A stretch of DNA of 64,000 bases from SZUA-36 sp963727635. GTDB lineage: Bacteria; Pseudomonadota; Gammaproteobacteria; Xanthomonadales; SZUA-36. The position numbers were made by a program, and so were the translations under genes. Shown piece after piece: positions 31,170 through 40,143 of the stretch (position 1 is its first letter; each line of letters starts with the position of its first letter). The stretch lies in NCBI GenBank assembly GCA_963727635.1, contig CAVSHP010000015.1, positions 944,074-1,008,073 of the forward strand, written 5' to 3'. The notes under the pieces are model-generated. The model saw only the letters and a list, made by a program, of their open reading frames with translations, was not told where the DNA came from and did not search any database.

Positions 31170-32684
31170 TTACTTCAGCAGAGAACCCAATACACCACGC
31201 AGGAACTTGCGCCCCGCGGTGCCACCAACGGCGCTGCCGAGACTGCGTGCCATGCTCTTGAAAAAAGCTTCCGTGGTGGTCTGACGGTTGCTGCTGCGTG
31301 CCCGCGGTTTGGCTGTGCGTCTATCCCGCTGTTCGGCCCGCTCGCGCTTCTCCCGTTCTGCCTGTGCCAGTTTTTCCTGTTCGGCCTGTTGCTGCTGTCT
31401 CAGGCTGGCGGCGATTCGTTCGTTCAGAACCTCGAAGGCCGAACGCGGGTCGTATGCGGTGGCGTAACGTTTCATGTTGGGGTCTGCGGCCCTGAGGGCC
31501 TGGCGTTCCTCGTCGGTTGCCTTGCCCATGCGCGAGTATGGCGGTCGCACCAGCACCCTCTGCACCGGCGCGGGAATACCCTTGTCCTGCAACGTGGACA
31601 CCAGCGCTTCACCCACACCCATCTCGGTGATGACCGTGACCGTGTCCAGCTCGGGGTTGGCGCGGAAGGACTGCGCCGCGACCTTGACCACTTTCTGTTC
31701 GCTGGGGGTATAGGCCCGCAGGGCATGTTGCAGACGGTTGCCCAGCTGGCTAAGCACGGTATCGGGGATATCACCCGGACTCTGGGTGACAAAGTAGACG
31801 CCGACACCTTTAGAGCGGATCAGCCTGACGACCTGTTCGATCTTGTTCAGCAGCGCCTTGGGTGCGTCATTGAACAACAGGTGGGCCTCGTCAAAAAAGA
31901 ACACCAGCACCGGTTGTTCCGGGTCACCCAGTTCGGGCAGGTTTTCGAACAGTTCGGATAACAGCCACAGGAGGAATGTCGAATAGACCCGCTGGCTGCG
32001 GACCAGTACGTCGGCGGCGAGGATATTGATGATGCCGCGGCCGTCACGGCTGGTTTGCATGAAGTCTTCCAGTTGCAACGCCGGTTCGCCGAAGAACTGG
32101 TCACCGCCCTCGCGTTCGAGCATCAGCAGGCGACGCAATATGGCATTCACCGATGCCTTGGAAACGCCGTATCCGACACCCAGGTCCTTGCCGTTTTCGC
32201 CGAGGTATTCCAGGGTCTTGCGCAGGTCGTTGAGATCGACCAGCAGCATGCCCTCGTTATCAGCGAATTCGAACACCAGGGTGAGGATGCTTTCCTGGGT
32301 TTCGTTCAGGTCCAGCAGACGTGATAGCAGTTGCGGGCCCATTTCCGATATCGTTGAACGCACCGGTGTGCCCTGTTGGCCGAATACGTCCCAGAAAGCT
32401 ACCGGGTAGCCGCGCTGGGTGTAATTTTCGATACCGATTTTCTGCACCCGCTCATCGATTTTCGGGTGCGGTTTGCCGGCCTGGCTGATACCGGAGACAT
32501 CACCCTTCACATCGGCGAGAAAAACCGGTATGCCGAGATCGGAAAAACCCTCGGCCAGGCATTGCAGCGTGACGGTCTTGCCGGTGCCCGTTGCCCCGGC
32601 GACGAGGCCGTGGCGGTTGGCATAGCGCGGATTGAGGAATATTTGCCCGGCAGCGCTGCCGCCGATAAGAATGCCTTCACTCAT
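31170..32684 (-). CDS. HerA-like helicase/ATPase, DUF853 (YjgR) family
   Basis: The 504-residue protein has an N-terminal Walker A motif in VAGATGTGKTVTLQCL, Walker B in VLVFFFDEAHLLFNDAPKA and an arginine-finger region, typical of DUF853/YjgR ATPases related to HerA and FtsK. The C-terminal third is a charged coiled coil (QQQQAEQEKLAQAEREK) followed by a small glycine-rich end. Function is poorly known; the family is widespread in proteobacterial core genomes. The start is ATG 32684. Intact. Confidence 0.88.
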   Translation of the reverse strand: MSEGILIGGSAAGQIFLNPRYANRHGLVAGATGTGKTVTLQCLAEGFSDLGIPVFLADVKGDVSGISQAGKPHPKIDERVQKIGIENYTQRGYPVAFWDVFGQQGTPVRSTISEMGPQLLSRLLDLNETQESILTLVFEFADNEGMLLVDLNDLRKTLEYLGENGKDLGVGYGVSKASVNAILRRLLMLEREGGDQFFGEPALQLEDFMQTSRDGRGIINILAADVLVRSQRVYSTFLLWLLSELFENLPELGDPEQPVLVFFFDEAHLLFNDAPKALLNKIEQVVRLIRSKGVGVYFVTQSPGDIPDTVLSQLGNRLQHALRAYTPSEQKVVKVAAQSFRANPELDTVTVITEMGVGEALVSTLQDKGIPAPVQRVLVRPPYSRMGKATDEERQALRAADPNMKRYATAYDPRSAFEVLNERIAASLRQQQQAEQEKLAQAEREKRERAEQRDRRTAKPRARSSNRQTTTEAFFKSMARSLGSAVGGTAGRKFLRGVLGSLLK

Positions 32685-32807
32685 AATTTCAGTACCCTGG
32701 TTGCTGTCTTGATGTGACCACTAAGCAAAAGATAAACAATGCGGCATAGCTTAGCAGTTCTTCCAGTGGCATTATATTTACTCACCGACATTTTTTTAGG
32801 ATGAATC

Positions 32808-33710
32808 ATGCGCTGGAAGGGTAACAGGAGAAGCAGTAACGTCGAGGACAGGAGGGGGCAGGGTGCCGCATCCGCGGGTGGCATGGGCTCCGGATTGCTG
32901 AACTTTATTCCACTGCTGATACGCACGAAAACCGGCCGGGTCATGCTGCTGATCGGTGTGGTGGTGTTTTTCGGCAGTCGTATGCTGGGTATCGATCTGT
33001 TGCCGTTACTGCTGGGCGGGGGTGAATCCACCGTCAGTACGCAACCGCGCGAGTTAAGCCCCGAAGACCAGGAAATGGGCGACTTTGTCGCGACAGTATT
33101 GGCGGACACCGAGGATACCTGGCAGGTGATCTTTCAACAGGAGGGTGCTGTCTACAGCGATCCGACGCTGGTTCTATTCACCGGTCGGGTCAACTCGGCC
33201 TGTGGCCTGGCGTCGGCCGCGGTCGGACCATTTTATTGTCCCGGCGACCAGAAGCTTTACATCGACCTGTCATTCTTCCAGGATCTGAAACAACGCTTTG
33301 GCGCCCCCGGTGATTTTGCCCAGGCCTATGTCATTGCCCACGAGGTCGGTCATCACGTGCAGAAATTGATGGGGATCAACGCCAAGGTGCAGCAGGCCGG
33401 TCAGGGCAGGAGCCAGCGTGAAGTCAATGCCCTGTCGGTACGCCAGGAACTGCAGGCGGATTGTTTTGCAGGAGTCTGGGGTCATGCGGCCAATACCGAG
33501 CGGCAAATACTGGACCCGGGGGATCTCGATGAAGCGCTGACGGCGGCGACTGCAATCGGTGATGACCGCCTGCAAAAAGAATCCGGCGGCGGAGTTGTGC
33601 CCGACAGTTTTACCCACGGGACCTCGGCGCAGCGCGTCAAGTGGTTCAGACGCGGCTTCGAGTCGGGCGATATTGCCAGTTGCGATACGTTTTCCGAGAT
33701 TCGCGACTAG
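32808..33710 (+). CDS. Neutral zinc metallopeptidase, YpfJ family
   Basis: The 300-residue protein has a basic N-terminus, one transmembrane helix (about 43-56, VMLLIGVVVFFG) and an extracytoplasmic metallopeptidase domain with HEVGHHVQ and a downstream third-ligand Glu region (RQELQADCFAGVW). The motif PTLVLFTGRVNSACGLASA is characteristic of the YpfJ/KPN_02809 family. Substrate unknown. Frame intact; divergent from the HerA-like gene. Confidence 0.9.
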   Translation: MRWKGNRRSSNVEDRRGQGAASAGGMGSGLLNFIPLLIRTKTGRVMLLIGVVVFFGSRMLGIDLLPLLLGGGESTVSTQPRELSPEDQEMGDFVATVLADTEDTWQVIFQQEGAVYSDPTLVLFTGRVNSACGLASAAVGPFYCPGDQKLYIDLSFFQDLKQRFGAPGDFAQAYVIAHEVGHHVQKLMGINAKVQQAGQGRSQREVNALSVRQELQADCFAGVWGHAANTERQILDPGDLDEALTAATAIGDDRLQKESGGGVVPDSFTHGTSAQRVKWFRRGFESGDIASCDTFSEIRD

Positions 33711-34032
33711 CGCAATTTCCCCGGGTGGTTTGCATCGCAGCATTAATGCTGCTCAGGTCACGCCGGAAACCACCGGAATAGGGGCAAAAAAAACCGCCCT
33801 GAATATGCCTAAATTTGCGGGGGGGGGGAGGCAATTTAATCAGGCAGCCATCGAGAGCGGTGAAGGAATAATACATAGGCGCCCAGGTTTCCAAATTGAC
33901 ACAGGTCAACTAAGCCGACCTTTTTGTGGCGGAAAATACGGGCAAAGCGATTTATCAAACGCGACCGGCAGGTACAATAATGCAGTGTGGTTTTTTTCAA
34001 ATGCGGGTGAACCGCGATTTCGTCGGTTTTAA
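33711..34032. other. Intergenic region with a nested stem-loop
   Basis: This 322-base stretch begins with a nested inverted repeat: an outer pair 33721-33731 / 33767-33776 (one bulge) enclosing GCAGCAT-TA-ATGCTGC at 33737-33752. It follows the metallopeptidase gene but lacks a clear T-run, so terminator status is uncertain. A long G-run (about 33821-33830) is a likely indel-prone site. The rest should hold the promoter of the sensor-kinase gene; no convincing promoter hexamers were found, and no riboswitch was recognised. Confidence 0.45.
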
Positions 34033-35814
34033 GTGACGCATCCTGGCACGCAAAAGCTGTGGCACAGAATCATGGCCACTGCCGGCCTGATCTGCTTTTG
34101 CACCCTGGCACACGCGCAGACGGATTCCGCGTTGCGGGTGCTCATTATCAACAGCTACGATGAGAGTACGGTGCCGTATCTCTCTACCAAAAATGTCTTC
34201 ATGACCGAGTTGCAGAAACACTACGCCTCACCCATTGCATTCCGGCAGTTTGACTTAGGAATGCGGATTGGTAATGAAGGAGATTTTGAGTTATTGAAGA
34301 TGCGGCTATTGGAATTGGAATACGCCATCAAACCGCCCGACCTGGTTATTGCGATGGGTCCTCCGGCATCGGCATTCTGGCTGAATTTTCGGGGTCCGTT
34401 TTTCGCACACGCCCCCTTTATTGCCGTAGCGGCAGATTTTACCCTTGCCGGGATGAATTTTCAGCCGGGTGACGCAGCGGTGGTTACCCGGTTCTCCTTC
34501 AAGGGAACAATCGAAGACTTCCTGCGCCTACAGCCTGATACCGCGCATATCCTCATGGTATTCGGCTCCTCTCCATTCGAAGAGAAACTGGCGTCGCTGG
34601 CGAAGAAGCAACTCGAAGGAATTTCTGCAAACATCAGTTTCGAGTACACCAATCGTATGAGACTGAGCGAGTTGCAGGCCAGGCTCGCAAGGCTTTCACC
34701 CGGTTCGGCGGTGTTCTTCGGCGTGTTTGACAGTGATGAGGACGGTGTCGCGCTGAACAACTATTCCGGATTGACCCTGGTCCGTGCCAGCAGCAGTGTG
34801 CCGGTCTTTGGCGCCTTTGAGGATCAGCTTGGCAAGGGTATTTTGGGCGGCAGGTTGATCCAGGTTGAGAAAATGGGCGAGGAGATTGTACTGACAGCAC
34901 AGGAAATCCTGCACAAGAGACCATCTGACGTCGTCTGGAAGTTGATCGAGCTGAGCGCACCAATCTATGACTGGCGGGAATTACAGGCGTGGGGAATCGA
35001 CCTTAAGCGCCTGCCGCCGGGAAGCATCGTTCGTTTCAAACCGCAAACCCTTTGGGAAATGTATCCTGGATGGATCACCCTGACCGCTCTCATTATTGGC
35101 GCACAGGTTGTGTTGATTGTCTCCCTGTTGCTGCAGCACAAGCGCCGCCGGCGGGCTGAAGTGATGAGCAGTCAACTTGGCAGGCGATTGATTTCGGCAC
35201 AGGAGGACGAGCGTCGTCTGCTCGCGCGCGAGTTGCACGATGACCTGTCACAACGCCTGGCCCGTGTGGCTATCGACACGGGTTATATTGCAGTTAACCC
35301 GGGCAGCGATGTAGCCATCGAGTTGCTGCAAAACCTGCAACCCGAACTGGTAAGCATCAGCAAGGACGTCCATGATATGTCCTACCGCTTGCACCCGTCA
35401 CTGATCGATGATCTCGGGCTGGTGGCGGCGTTGCAGACCGAATGCGAAAGAATGCGGCGATACACCGATGTCAATATCATTGAACAGTTCGATAATATCA
35501 GGGAAAAAATACCCGTTGACCAGGCATTGTGTGTCTATCGTATTACCCAGGAGGCGGTGCATAACGCCGTCAAGTATGCAGAAGCCAGTTCCATTGGGAT
35601 AACGCTTACACTCGGAGGTCAGCGACTGGTATTGACGGTGCGCGACGATGGCAAAGGTTTTGATCCGGGCGATGACGCCTTGCGGTCGGGTCTCGGTCTT
35701 GTCAGTATGCGTGAGCGGGCACAGTTGGCAGGCGGGTCCTGCGAAATACGCAGTCAGTCTTGCAAGGGTACAACAGTGACTGCTATCGTGCCTTTGAAAG
35801 GAGTGCCGGGATGA
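34033..35814 (+). CDS. Sensor histidine kinase with periplasmic ABC-substrate-binding-like domain
   Basis: The 593-residue protein has a GTG start and an N-terminal signal/anchor (ATAGLICFCTLAHA). A periplasmic domain of about 300 residues resembles ABC-type substrate-binding sensors (LRVLIINSYDESTVPY; AMGPPASAFWLN). A transmembrane helix (about 352-373) follows, then a HisKA_3 dimerisation domain with phospho-acceptor His402 in RELHDDLSQRL and a HATPase_c domain (ITQEAVHNAVKYA; VRDDGKGFDPG; GLGLVSMRERA). This is NarX/DegS-type architecture. Its end overlaps the response regulator start (ATGA). The ligand is unknown. Confidence 0.9.
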   Translation: MTHPGTQKLWHRIMATAGLICFCTLAHAQTDSALRVLIINSYDESTVPYLSTKNVFMTELQKHYASPIAFRQFDLGMRIGNEGDFELLKMRLLELEYAIKPPDLVIAMGPPASAFWLNFRGPFFAHAPFIAVAADFTLAGMNFQPGDAAVVTRFSFKGTIEDFLRLQPDTAHILMVFGSSPFEEKLASLAKKQLEGISANISFEYTNRMRLSELQARLARLSPGSAVFFGVFDSDEDGVALNNYSGLTLVRASSSVPVFGAFEDQLGKGILGGRLIQVEKMGEEIVLTAQEILHKRPSDVVWKLIELSAPIYDWRELQAWGIDLKRLPPGSIVRFKPQTLWEMYPGWITLTALIIGAQVVLIVSLLLQHKRRRRAEVMSSQLGRRLISAQEDERRLLARELHDDLSQRLARVAIDTGYIAVNPGSDVAIELLQNLQPELVSISKDVHDMSYRLHPSLIDDLGLVAALQTECERMRRYTDVNIIEQFDNIREKIPVDQALCVYRITQEAVHNAVKYAEASSIGITLTLGGQRLVLTVRDDGKGFDPGDDALRSGLGLVSMRERAQLAGGSCEIRSQSCKGTTVTAIVPLKGVPG

Positions 35815-36452
35815 AACCAATCAGGGTATTGCTTGCGGATGATCACCGCATTGTTGCCGAGGGACTCAGACGCCTGCTTGAATCCGAGTTTGAATTGGCC
35901 GGGGTGGTTGAAGACGGTCGCGCCTTGCTCGCCGCAGCTCAGGAACTCAAGCCGGATGTCATTATTTCCGATATCAGCATGCCAGAACTCAATGGCGTTG
36001 AGGCGCTTGAGGAACTGAAAAAAACCAACCCGGATGTCAGGCTCGTGTTCCTGACGATGCACCACAATATCGCCTATGCCAGGAGGGCGATGGAGGCCGG
36101 GGCGATGGGCTATGTGCTCAAACATTCGGCGACAGAAGAGCTGATCATGGCCGTGCGCGCTGCGTCGGTCGGACAAATATTTGTAAGCCCGGCGATCGCC
36201 GGCGACCTGATGAAAGCGATGCGGGACGGGCATAAGACCGATGCTGACCCGATGCGGAAACTGACCCTGCGGCAACGCGAGATTCTGCGCTTGCTGGTGG
36301 ATGGGCATTCGGCCAAGGTTATCGCTGCGCGCCTGGAAATTTCGGCACGTACGGTTGAGTTCCACAAGTATTCGATGATGGAAAGTCTGCATGTTTCATC
36401 GAGCGCGGAGTTGATCCGCTTTGCCCTGCAAAGCGATGCCAACGAAATATGA
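35811..36452 (+). CDS. NarL/LuxR-family response regulator
   Basis: The 213-residue protein has a receiver domain with the acidic pocket (LLADDHRI), phospho-acceptor Asp in VIISDISMPELNG and Lys in YVLKHSA, and a C-terminal LuxR-type helix-turn-helix (LTLRQREILRLLVDG; KVIAARLEISARTVEFHKY). It is translationally coupled to the kinase upstream and is surely its partner. The start is ATG 35811. It converges with the next gene with only five bases between the two stops. Confidence 0.93.
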   Translation: MKPIRVLLADDHRIVAEGLRRLLESEFELAGVVEDGRALLAAAQELKPDVIISDISMPELNGVEALEELKKTNPDVRLVFLTMHHNIAYARRAMEAGAMGYVLKHSATEELIMAVRAASVGQIFVSPAIAGDLMKAMRDGHKTDADPMRKLTLRQREILRLLVDGHSAKVIAARLEISARTVEFHKYSMMESLHVSSSAELIRFALQSDANEI

Positions 36453-36457
36453 AATTT

Positions 36458-37072
36458 TTAATGCAAAACGGTGTTCAGACCAAAATCGGCAGAGACGAAC
36501 TCTTCACCGCGCAAAACGGCGCTGACCGCGGCCAGCAGGTCGTTGCCGATACTGCGTTTGAGAACCACGCTGTTTGCACCCTTGGCCAGTACCTGGCGCG
36601 CCACGCTGGCCTGATCGTGCACGGACAATACGATTAGCCTGGATTCCGGCGATAAATCATGCACTTCCTTCAATAGGTCAGGGAAATCGTCACCCAGCAG
36701 GGAGATATCCAGGACGACCAGCGCCGGTGACAGACGTCGCGCACCTTCTTTCAGAGATACCGCGTCGGCCACGATATAGACCGTTTGGAAAGCTGATTCC
36801 AACAGACCCCGGATGCCTTCAGACAGCGCCGTATGACGGTCGGCCAATATTGCGCACCCGGGACTTTGTTGAGGCACCGTATTCCCCACGTTCTGATTGA
36901 GACCCACCTGGCAATCGCCAGATCGCGTCTGGCAGTAGTACACACCCAAGTCACAAGCCGCGCAATCCGTAAATTTACCAGTCAGGTCATGTAAGTTTTC
37001 AGATGCGGGTACTGGTGTGCGGGCAAAACTTGGCGCGAAAAGCGTGGGCCAGCGGATGCATGCCAACTGCAA
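36458..37072 (-). CDS. Stand-alone response-regulator receiver protein with Cys-rich N-terminus
   Basis: The C-terminal ~120 residues are a receiver domain: the acidic residue in ILADRHTALSEG, Asp in LVVLDISLLGDD, and the Lys in NSVVLKRS. There is no output domain, so it may act as a phosphate sink or by protein contact. The first ~80 residues are unusual, with four cysteines spaced C-x2-C-x6-C-x6-C in DCAACDLGVYYCQTRSGDC, a possible redox or metal site. The upstream start is uncertain, so this extension could be partly untranslated. It faces the NarL-type regulator. Confidence 0.68.
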   Translation of the reverse strand: MQLACIRWPTLFAPSFARTPVPASENLHDLTGKFTDCAACDLGVYYCQTRSGDCQVGLNQNVGNTVPQQSPGCAILADRHTALSEGIRGLLESAFQTVYIVADAVSLKEGARRLSPALVVLDISLLGDDFPDLLKEVHDLSPESRLIVLSVHDQASVARQVLAKGANSVVLKRSIGNDLLAAVSAVLRGEEFVSADFGLNTVLH

Positions 37073-37191
37073 TTTACAGAACCGGGAAAAATATGGGTTA
37101 TATTTTCTGAATTATTTCGTCACAATAGACGGCGACAAGCAGTGCCCGCGCTGCCACTCAAATCATTGCGACATTGCCAGAGGGGCAAACC

Positions 37192-38538
37192 ATGAAACTG
37201 TTTCGAACCCGTACCGGACGATATTCCTTGCTCATCACGCTACCGCTGCTCGTGACACTGATCCTGTTGAGTTCGCCGCTTGTGCCACTTGCTGGCGCCG
37301 CTGAAACTCCGACCACGTCAGAGTTGTTGACACAGGCAGGCGAAGTGGATTCGTCCGCGCCGGCAACCGATCAGCAAACGGCCCCTGCGCCTGACAGCAG
37401 CGAATTTGACACCGAAAAGCTGGAACAGCTGGTGGCGCCGATTGCGCTTTATCCCGATGCCCTGTTGATGCAGATACTGATGGCGTCGACCTACCCGCTG
37501 GAGATCGTCGAGGCGGATCGCTGGATCAGGGATAAACCGGATCTGACGGGGGATGCGCTCGACAAGGCGCTGCTGGTAAAAGACTGGGATCCGAGCGTCA
37601 AGTCATTGACCACCCTGCCCAGTGTGCTCAAGGAGATGAGTGAGAATCTGGACTGGACGCAGGATCTCGGCGATGCATTCCTGGCGCAGGAAAACGACCT
37701 GCTGGATACCGTGCAGCGAATGCGTGGCCTGGCCTACGATGCCGGCAACCTCGAAACGACAGAGCAACAGACGGTCACACAGCAGCCGGACAAGATCATC
37801 GTCATCGAGTCGTCCTCACCTGAAGTGATCTATGTGCCCACCTACTCGCCAACCGTTGTCTATGGTCCTGCCTGGGGTTATCCGCACTGGTATTACCCGC
37901 GCTGGTATTACCCGCCAGCACCCGGTTACGGCTTTGTGGCCTTTGGCGCCGGTATCGTGGTCGGGGCGGCAATCTGGGGGGGCTGCCGCTGGGGCTGGGG
38001 TCACAACAGCGTGAATATCAATATCCACCGGCACAATGAATTCAATCGTAACACCAACATCAATGCCGATCGGAACCGGATAAATTCCGGGGGTAGGGAT
38101 GGCACAGCCGGCTGGCAGCACGACAGCAGCCACCGCAAGGGTGTCAATTACAACAGTTCCAACGTGGCGCAAAAGTACGGCGCAAGCGCGGGGTCCAACC
38201 GGGTTACCAGCAACCAGGCCCGTGGTTATTCGGGGGCAACAGCCTCGAATCGCGCGGCTAGCGGTGCACAGACAGGAAACCGCGGCAGCACATCGTCGAG
38301 ACCGAGCGCCTCGACTGCAAACCGCGGCGCCAGCACGGGTTCGGCATCGCGTAGCACTTCGAGCTCAAACCTCGGTGCAACGAACACCAATCGCAGCAGT
38401 GGCAGTTCAGCCTTCAGCGGTTCACGCAACCCATCGACCGACCGGATGTCCAGTTCCCGAGGCGCATCGAGCCGTGGCGCCACTTCCTACGGCGGTTCAA
38501 GAGGTGGAACAAGTCGTAGCGGCGGACGGCGGCGTTAG
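37192..38538 (+). CDS. DUF3300 family exported protein
   Basis: The protein (about 448 residues) has a long signal (LLITLPLLVTLILLSSPLVP) and a helical DUF3300 domain with LVAPIALYPDALLMQILMAS and DWDPSVKSLTTLPSVL. A Tyr/Pro/Trp-rich region (HWYYPRWYYPP) and a glycine-rich hydrophobic helix come next, then a long low-complexity Ser/Arg/Gly/Asn tail. The family is of unknown function and commonly paired with DUF2950 proteins, as here. ATG 37192 follows an AGAGGGG ribosome site; an ATG six codons upstream exists. Confidence 0.85.
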   Translation: MKLFRTRTGRYSLLITLPLLVTLILLSSPLVPLAGAAETPTTSELLTQAGEVDSSAPATDQQTAPAPDSSEFDTEKLEQLVAPIALYPDALLMQILMASTYPLEIVEADRWIRDKPDLTGDALDKALLVKDWDPSVKSLTTLPSVLKEMSENLDWTQDLGDAFLAQENDLLDTVQRMRGLAYDAGNLETTEQQTVTQQPDKIIVIESSSPEVIYVPTYSPTVVYGPAWGYPHWYYPRWYYPPAPGYGFVAFGAGIVVGAAIWGGCRWGWGHNSVNINIHRHNEFNRNTNINADRNRINSGGRDGTAGWQHDSSHRKGVNYNSSNVAQKYGASAGSNRVTSNQARGYSGATASNRAASGAQTGNRGSTSSRPSASTANRGASTGSASRSTSSSNLGATNTNRSSGSSAFSGSRNPSTDRMSSSRGASSRGATSYGGSRGGTSRSGGRRR

Positions 38539-38553
38539 AGCGGAGAAAATGTA

Positions 38554-39486
38554 ATGAAACTACATTCAATACGAATTCCGGCCCAACTGGTTATTTTATT
38601 CCTCATGGTCGTGCTGTCTGCGTGTCAAAAGCAGCAAACCCAGGTGGTTTTTGACACCCCTGAGGCCGCCATCCAGACCTTGTCTGAATTGATCGGCAAT
38701 AACGACGAACAACGCGTCGAGCAGGTATTCGGACCCGGCAGCATGGATATGTTCCGCTCCGGTGACGCCGACGCGGACCGGGAGGACTTCCAGCGGGTCA
38801 AGGACATGATCGGGGAGTGGGTTGGTTTCGAGGATTTCGACGAAAACACCAAAATCGCCTTGTTGGGTGAAGATGCCTGGCCCTGGCCGATCCCCCTGGT
38901 AAAGGCGGGTAATGACTGGCGCTTCAACACGGAGGAGGGCCGCGAGGAACTGCTCAATCGGCGGGTTGGCCGGAATGAACTGTGGACTCTGACCAGTCTG
39001 CACGAAATCGTCGAGGCCCAGCGTGAATACCGGAGTGAGGCGCGCGATGGCAGGCCACGCGCATACGCGCAACGATTTCTCAGTACAGAGGGTAATCACG
39101 ACGGCCTGTATTGGCCCGCGGATGACGGGTCGGACTTGAGCCCGCTAGGCGAGTCGCTGGCCGGATCTGAAAACTGGGAAAAAGAACCCCACCCATTCCG
39201 GGGTTATTATTACCGCATCCTGACCCATCGTGGCGCCAATGCACCTGGCGGTGAGATGGACTACCTGGATGAAGATGGCAACCTGACGCGTGGCTACGCG
39301 GTGATCGCCTGGCCTGCCAAGTACGGCAACTCCGGGGTCATGACCTTCATGGTCAACCATCGGGGCCTGGTGTTTGAGAAAGACCTCGGCGCGGATACCG
39401 GACTGGTGGCTGCGGCAATCGACAGTTACGCTCCGGATTCGACATGGTCGCCGACGGACGATTCGCTGACAGCGATCGAGGAGTAA
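38554..39486 (+). CDS. DUF2950 family lipoprotein
   Basis: The 310-residue protein starts with a signal ending in a lipobox-like LSACQK. The mature domain has FDTPEAAIQTLSELIGNND, the conserved FRGYYYRILTHRGANAPGG and the C-terminal AWPAKYGNSGVMTFMVNHRG segment, all characteristic of DUF2950. It follows the DUF3300 gene by 15 bases and is probably co-transcribed; the pair is thought to act in the envelope but the function is not known. Confidence 0.87.
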   Translation: MKLHSIRIPAQLVILFLMVVLSACQKQQTQVVFDTPEAAIQTLSELIGNNDEQRVEQVFGPGSMDMFRSGDADADREDFQRVKDMIGEWVGFEDFDENTKIALLGEDAWPWPIPLVKAGNDWRFNTEEGREELLNRRVGRNELWTLTSLHEIVEAQREYRSEARDGRPRAYAQRFLSTEGNHDGLYWPADDGSDLSPLGESLAGSENWEKEPHPFRGYYYRILTHRGANAPGGEMDYLDEDGNLTRGYAVIAWPAKYGNSGVMTFMVNHRGLVFEKDLGADTGLVAAAIDSYAPDSTWSPTDDSLTAIEE

Positions 39487-39729
39487 TTTCACTACCTGCA
39501 TTTCAGACATATGACAGCTTGCATGGTTGAGTTCAACATCGTCGCCAGGAGATATGAATATTCCCGGGTGGAAGCTTCACTCTTTACAATGATGGTGCTG
39601 AGTCCGCCTGTTGGATCTTTCATTTCCTGTATCCTCTCAATTCAATGCCGTAGCCGGGTGATCATTATTTCCATCCAGGCGAAAAATGCGTAAATGCCGA
39701 GAAGGATGAGTTCCATGGCTTGAACCCCG

Positions 39730-39890
39730 CTTGCCTGGCCTGCCAGGTACGGCAATGCGGGGATTATGACCTTCATGATCAGTCATCGGCGTTTGGTATC
39801 CGAAAATGACCTCGGGCTGCAGACCGGGCAGTTGGGTGTGGCCATCGACAGTTATGATCCCGATCTGACTTGGACGCCAACGGATCATTT
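39730..39890 (+). pseudogene. Remnant copy of the DUF2950 gene 3' end
   Basis: About 53 codons repeat the end of the preceding gene: AWPARYGNAGIMTFMISHRR and AIDSYDPDLTWTPTDH parallel AWPAKYGNSGVMTFMVNHRG and AIDSYAPDSTWSPTDD. The copy has no start or N-terminal domain and diverges at many positions, so it is an old partial tandem duplication or the trace of a lost paralogue. The rest of the 39.49-40.14 kb gap holds no recognisable gene; the promoter of the following operon should be there. Confidence 0.7.
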
Positions 39891-40143
39891 GCTTCTACAA
39901 TCTCCGCCCTGGTTCAGACCATGCTTTTTATCTGGCTGGTCGCAACTTTTGTGACTGACCAGGATCGGTAATTTCCGTTCCGGTAACCAGTAAATTTACG
40001 AGTTCCAATACATCCCCGCTGATTCTAATGTGCTGTCTGTTGAGCTGTACCACGGGCCTGCTCACCGGTGCGTCGTTTTTATCGCGCTTTCAAGCATTGG
40101 CCCACGTAAAACGGATCATTTCCGGATTGGGAGATTAAGGAAA

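Noticed and set aside
33790..33900. Possible riboswitch before the sensor kinase
   Set aside because: I looked for the c-di-GMP (GEMM) consensus and other familiar cores and found none; only a G-run and weak stems are present.
39511..39693. 60-codon open frame after the DUF2950 gene
   Set aside because: No ribosome site, low complexity, and next to a decayed duplicate; no support as a gene.
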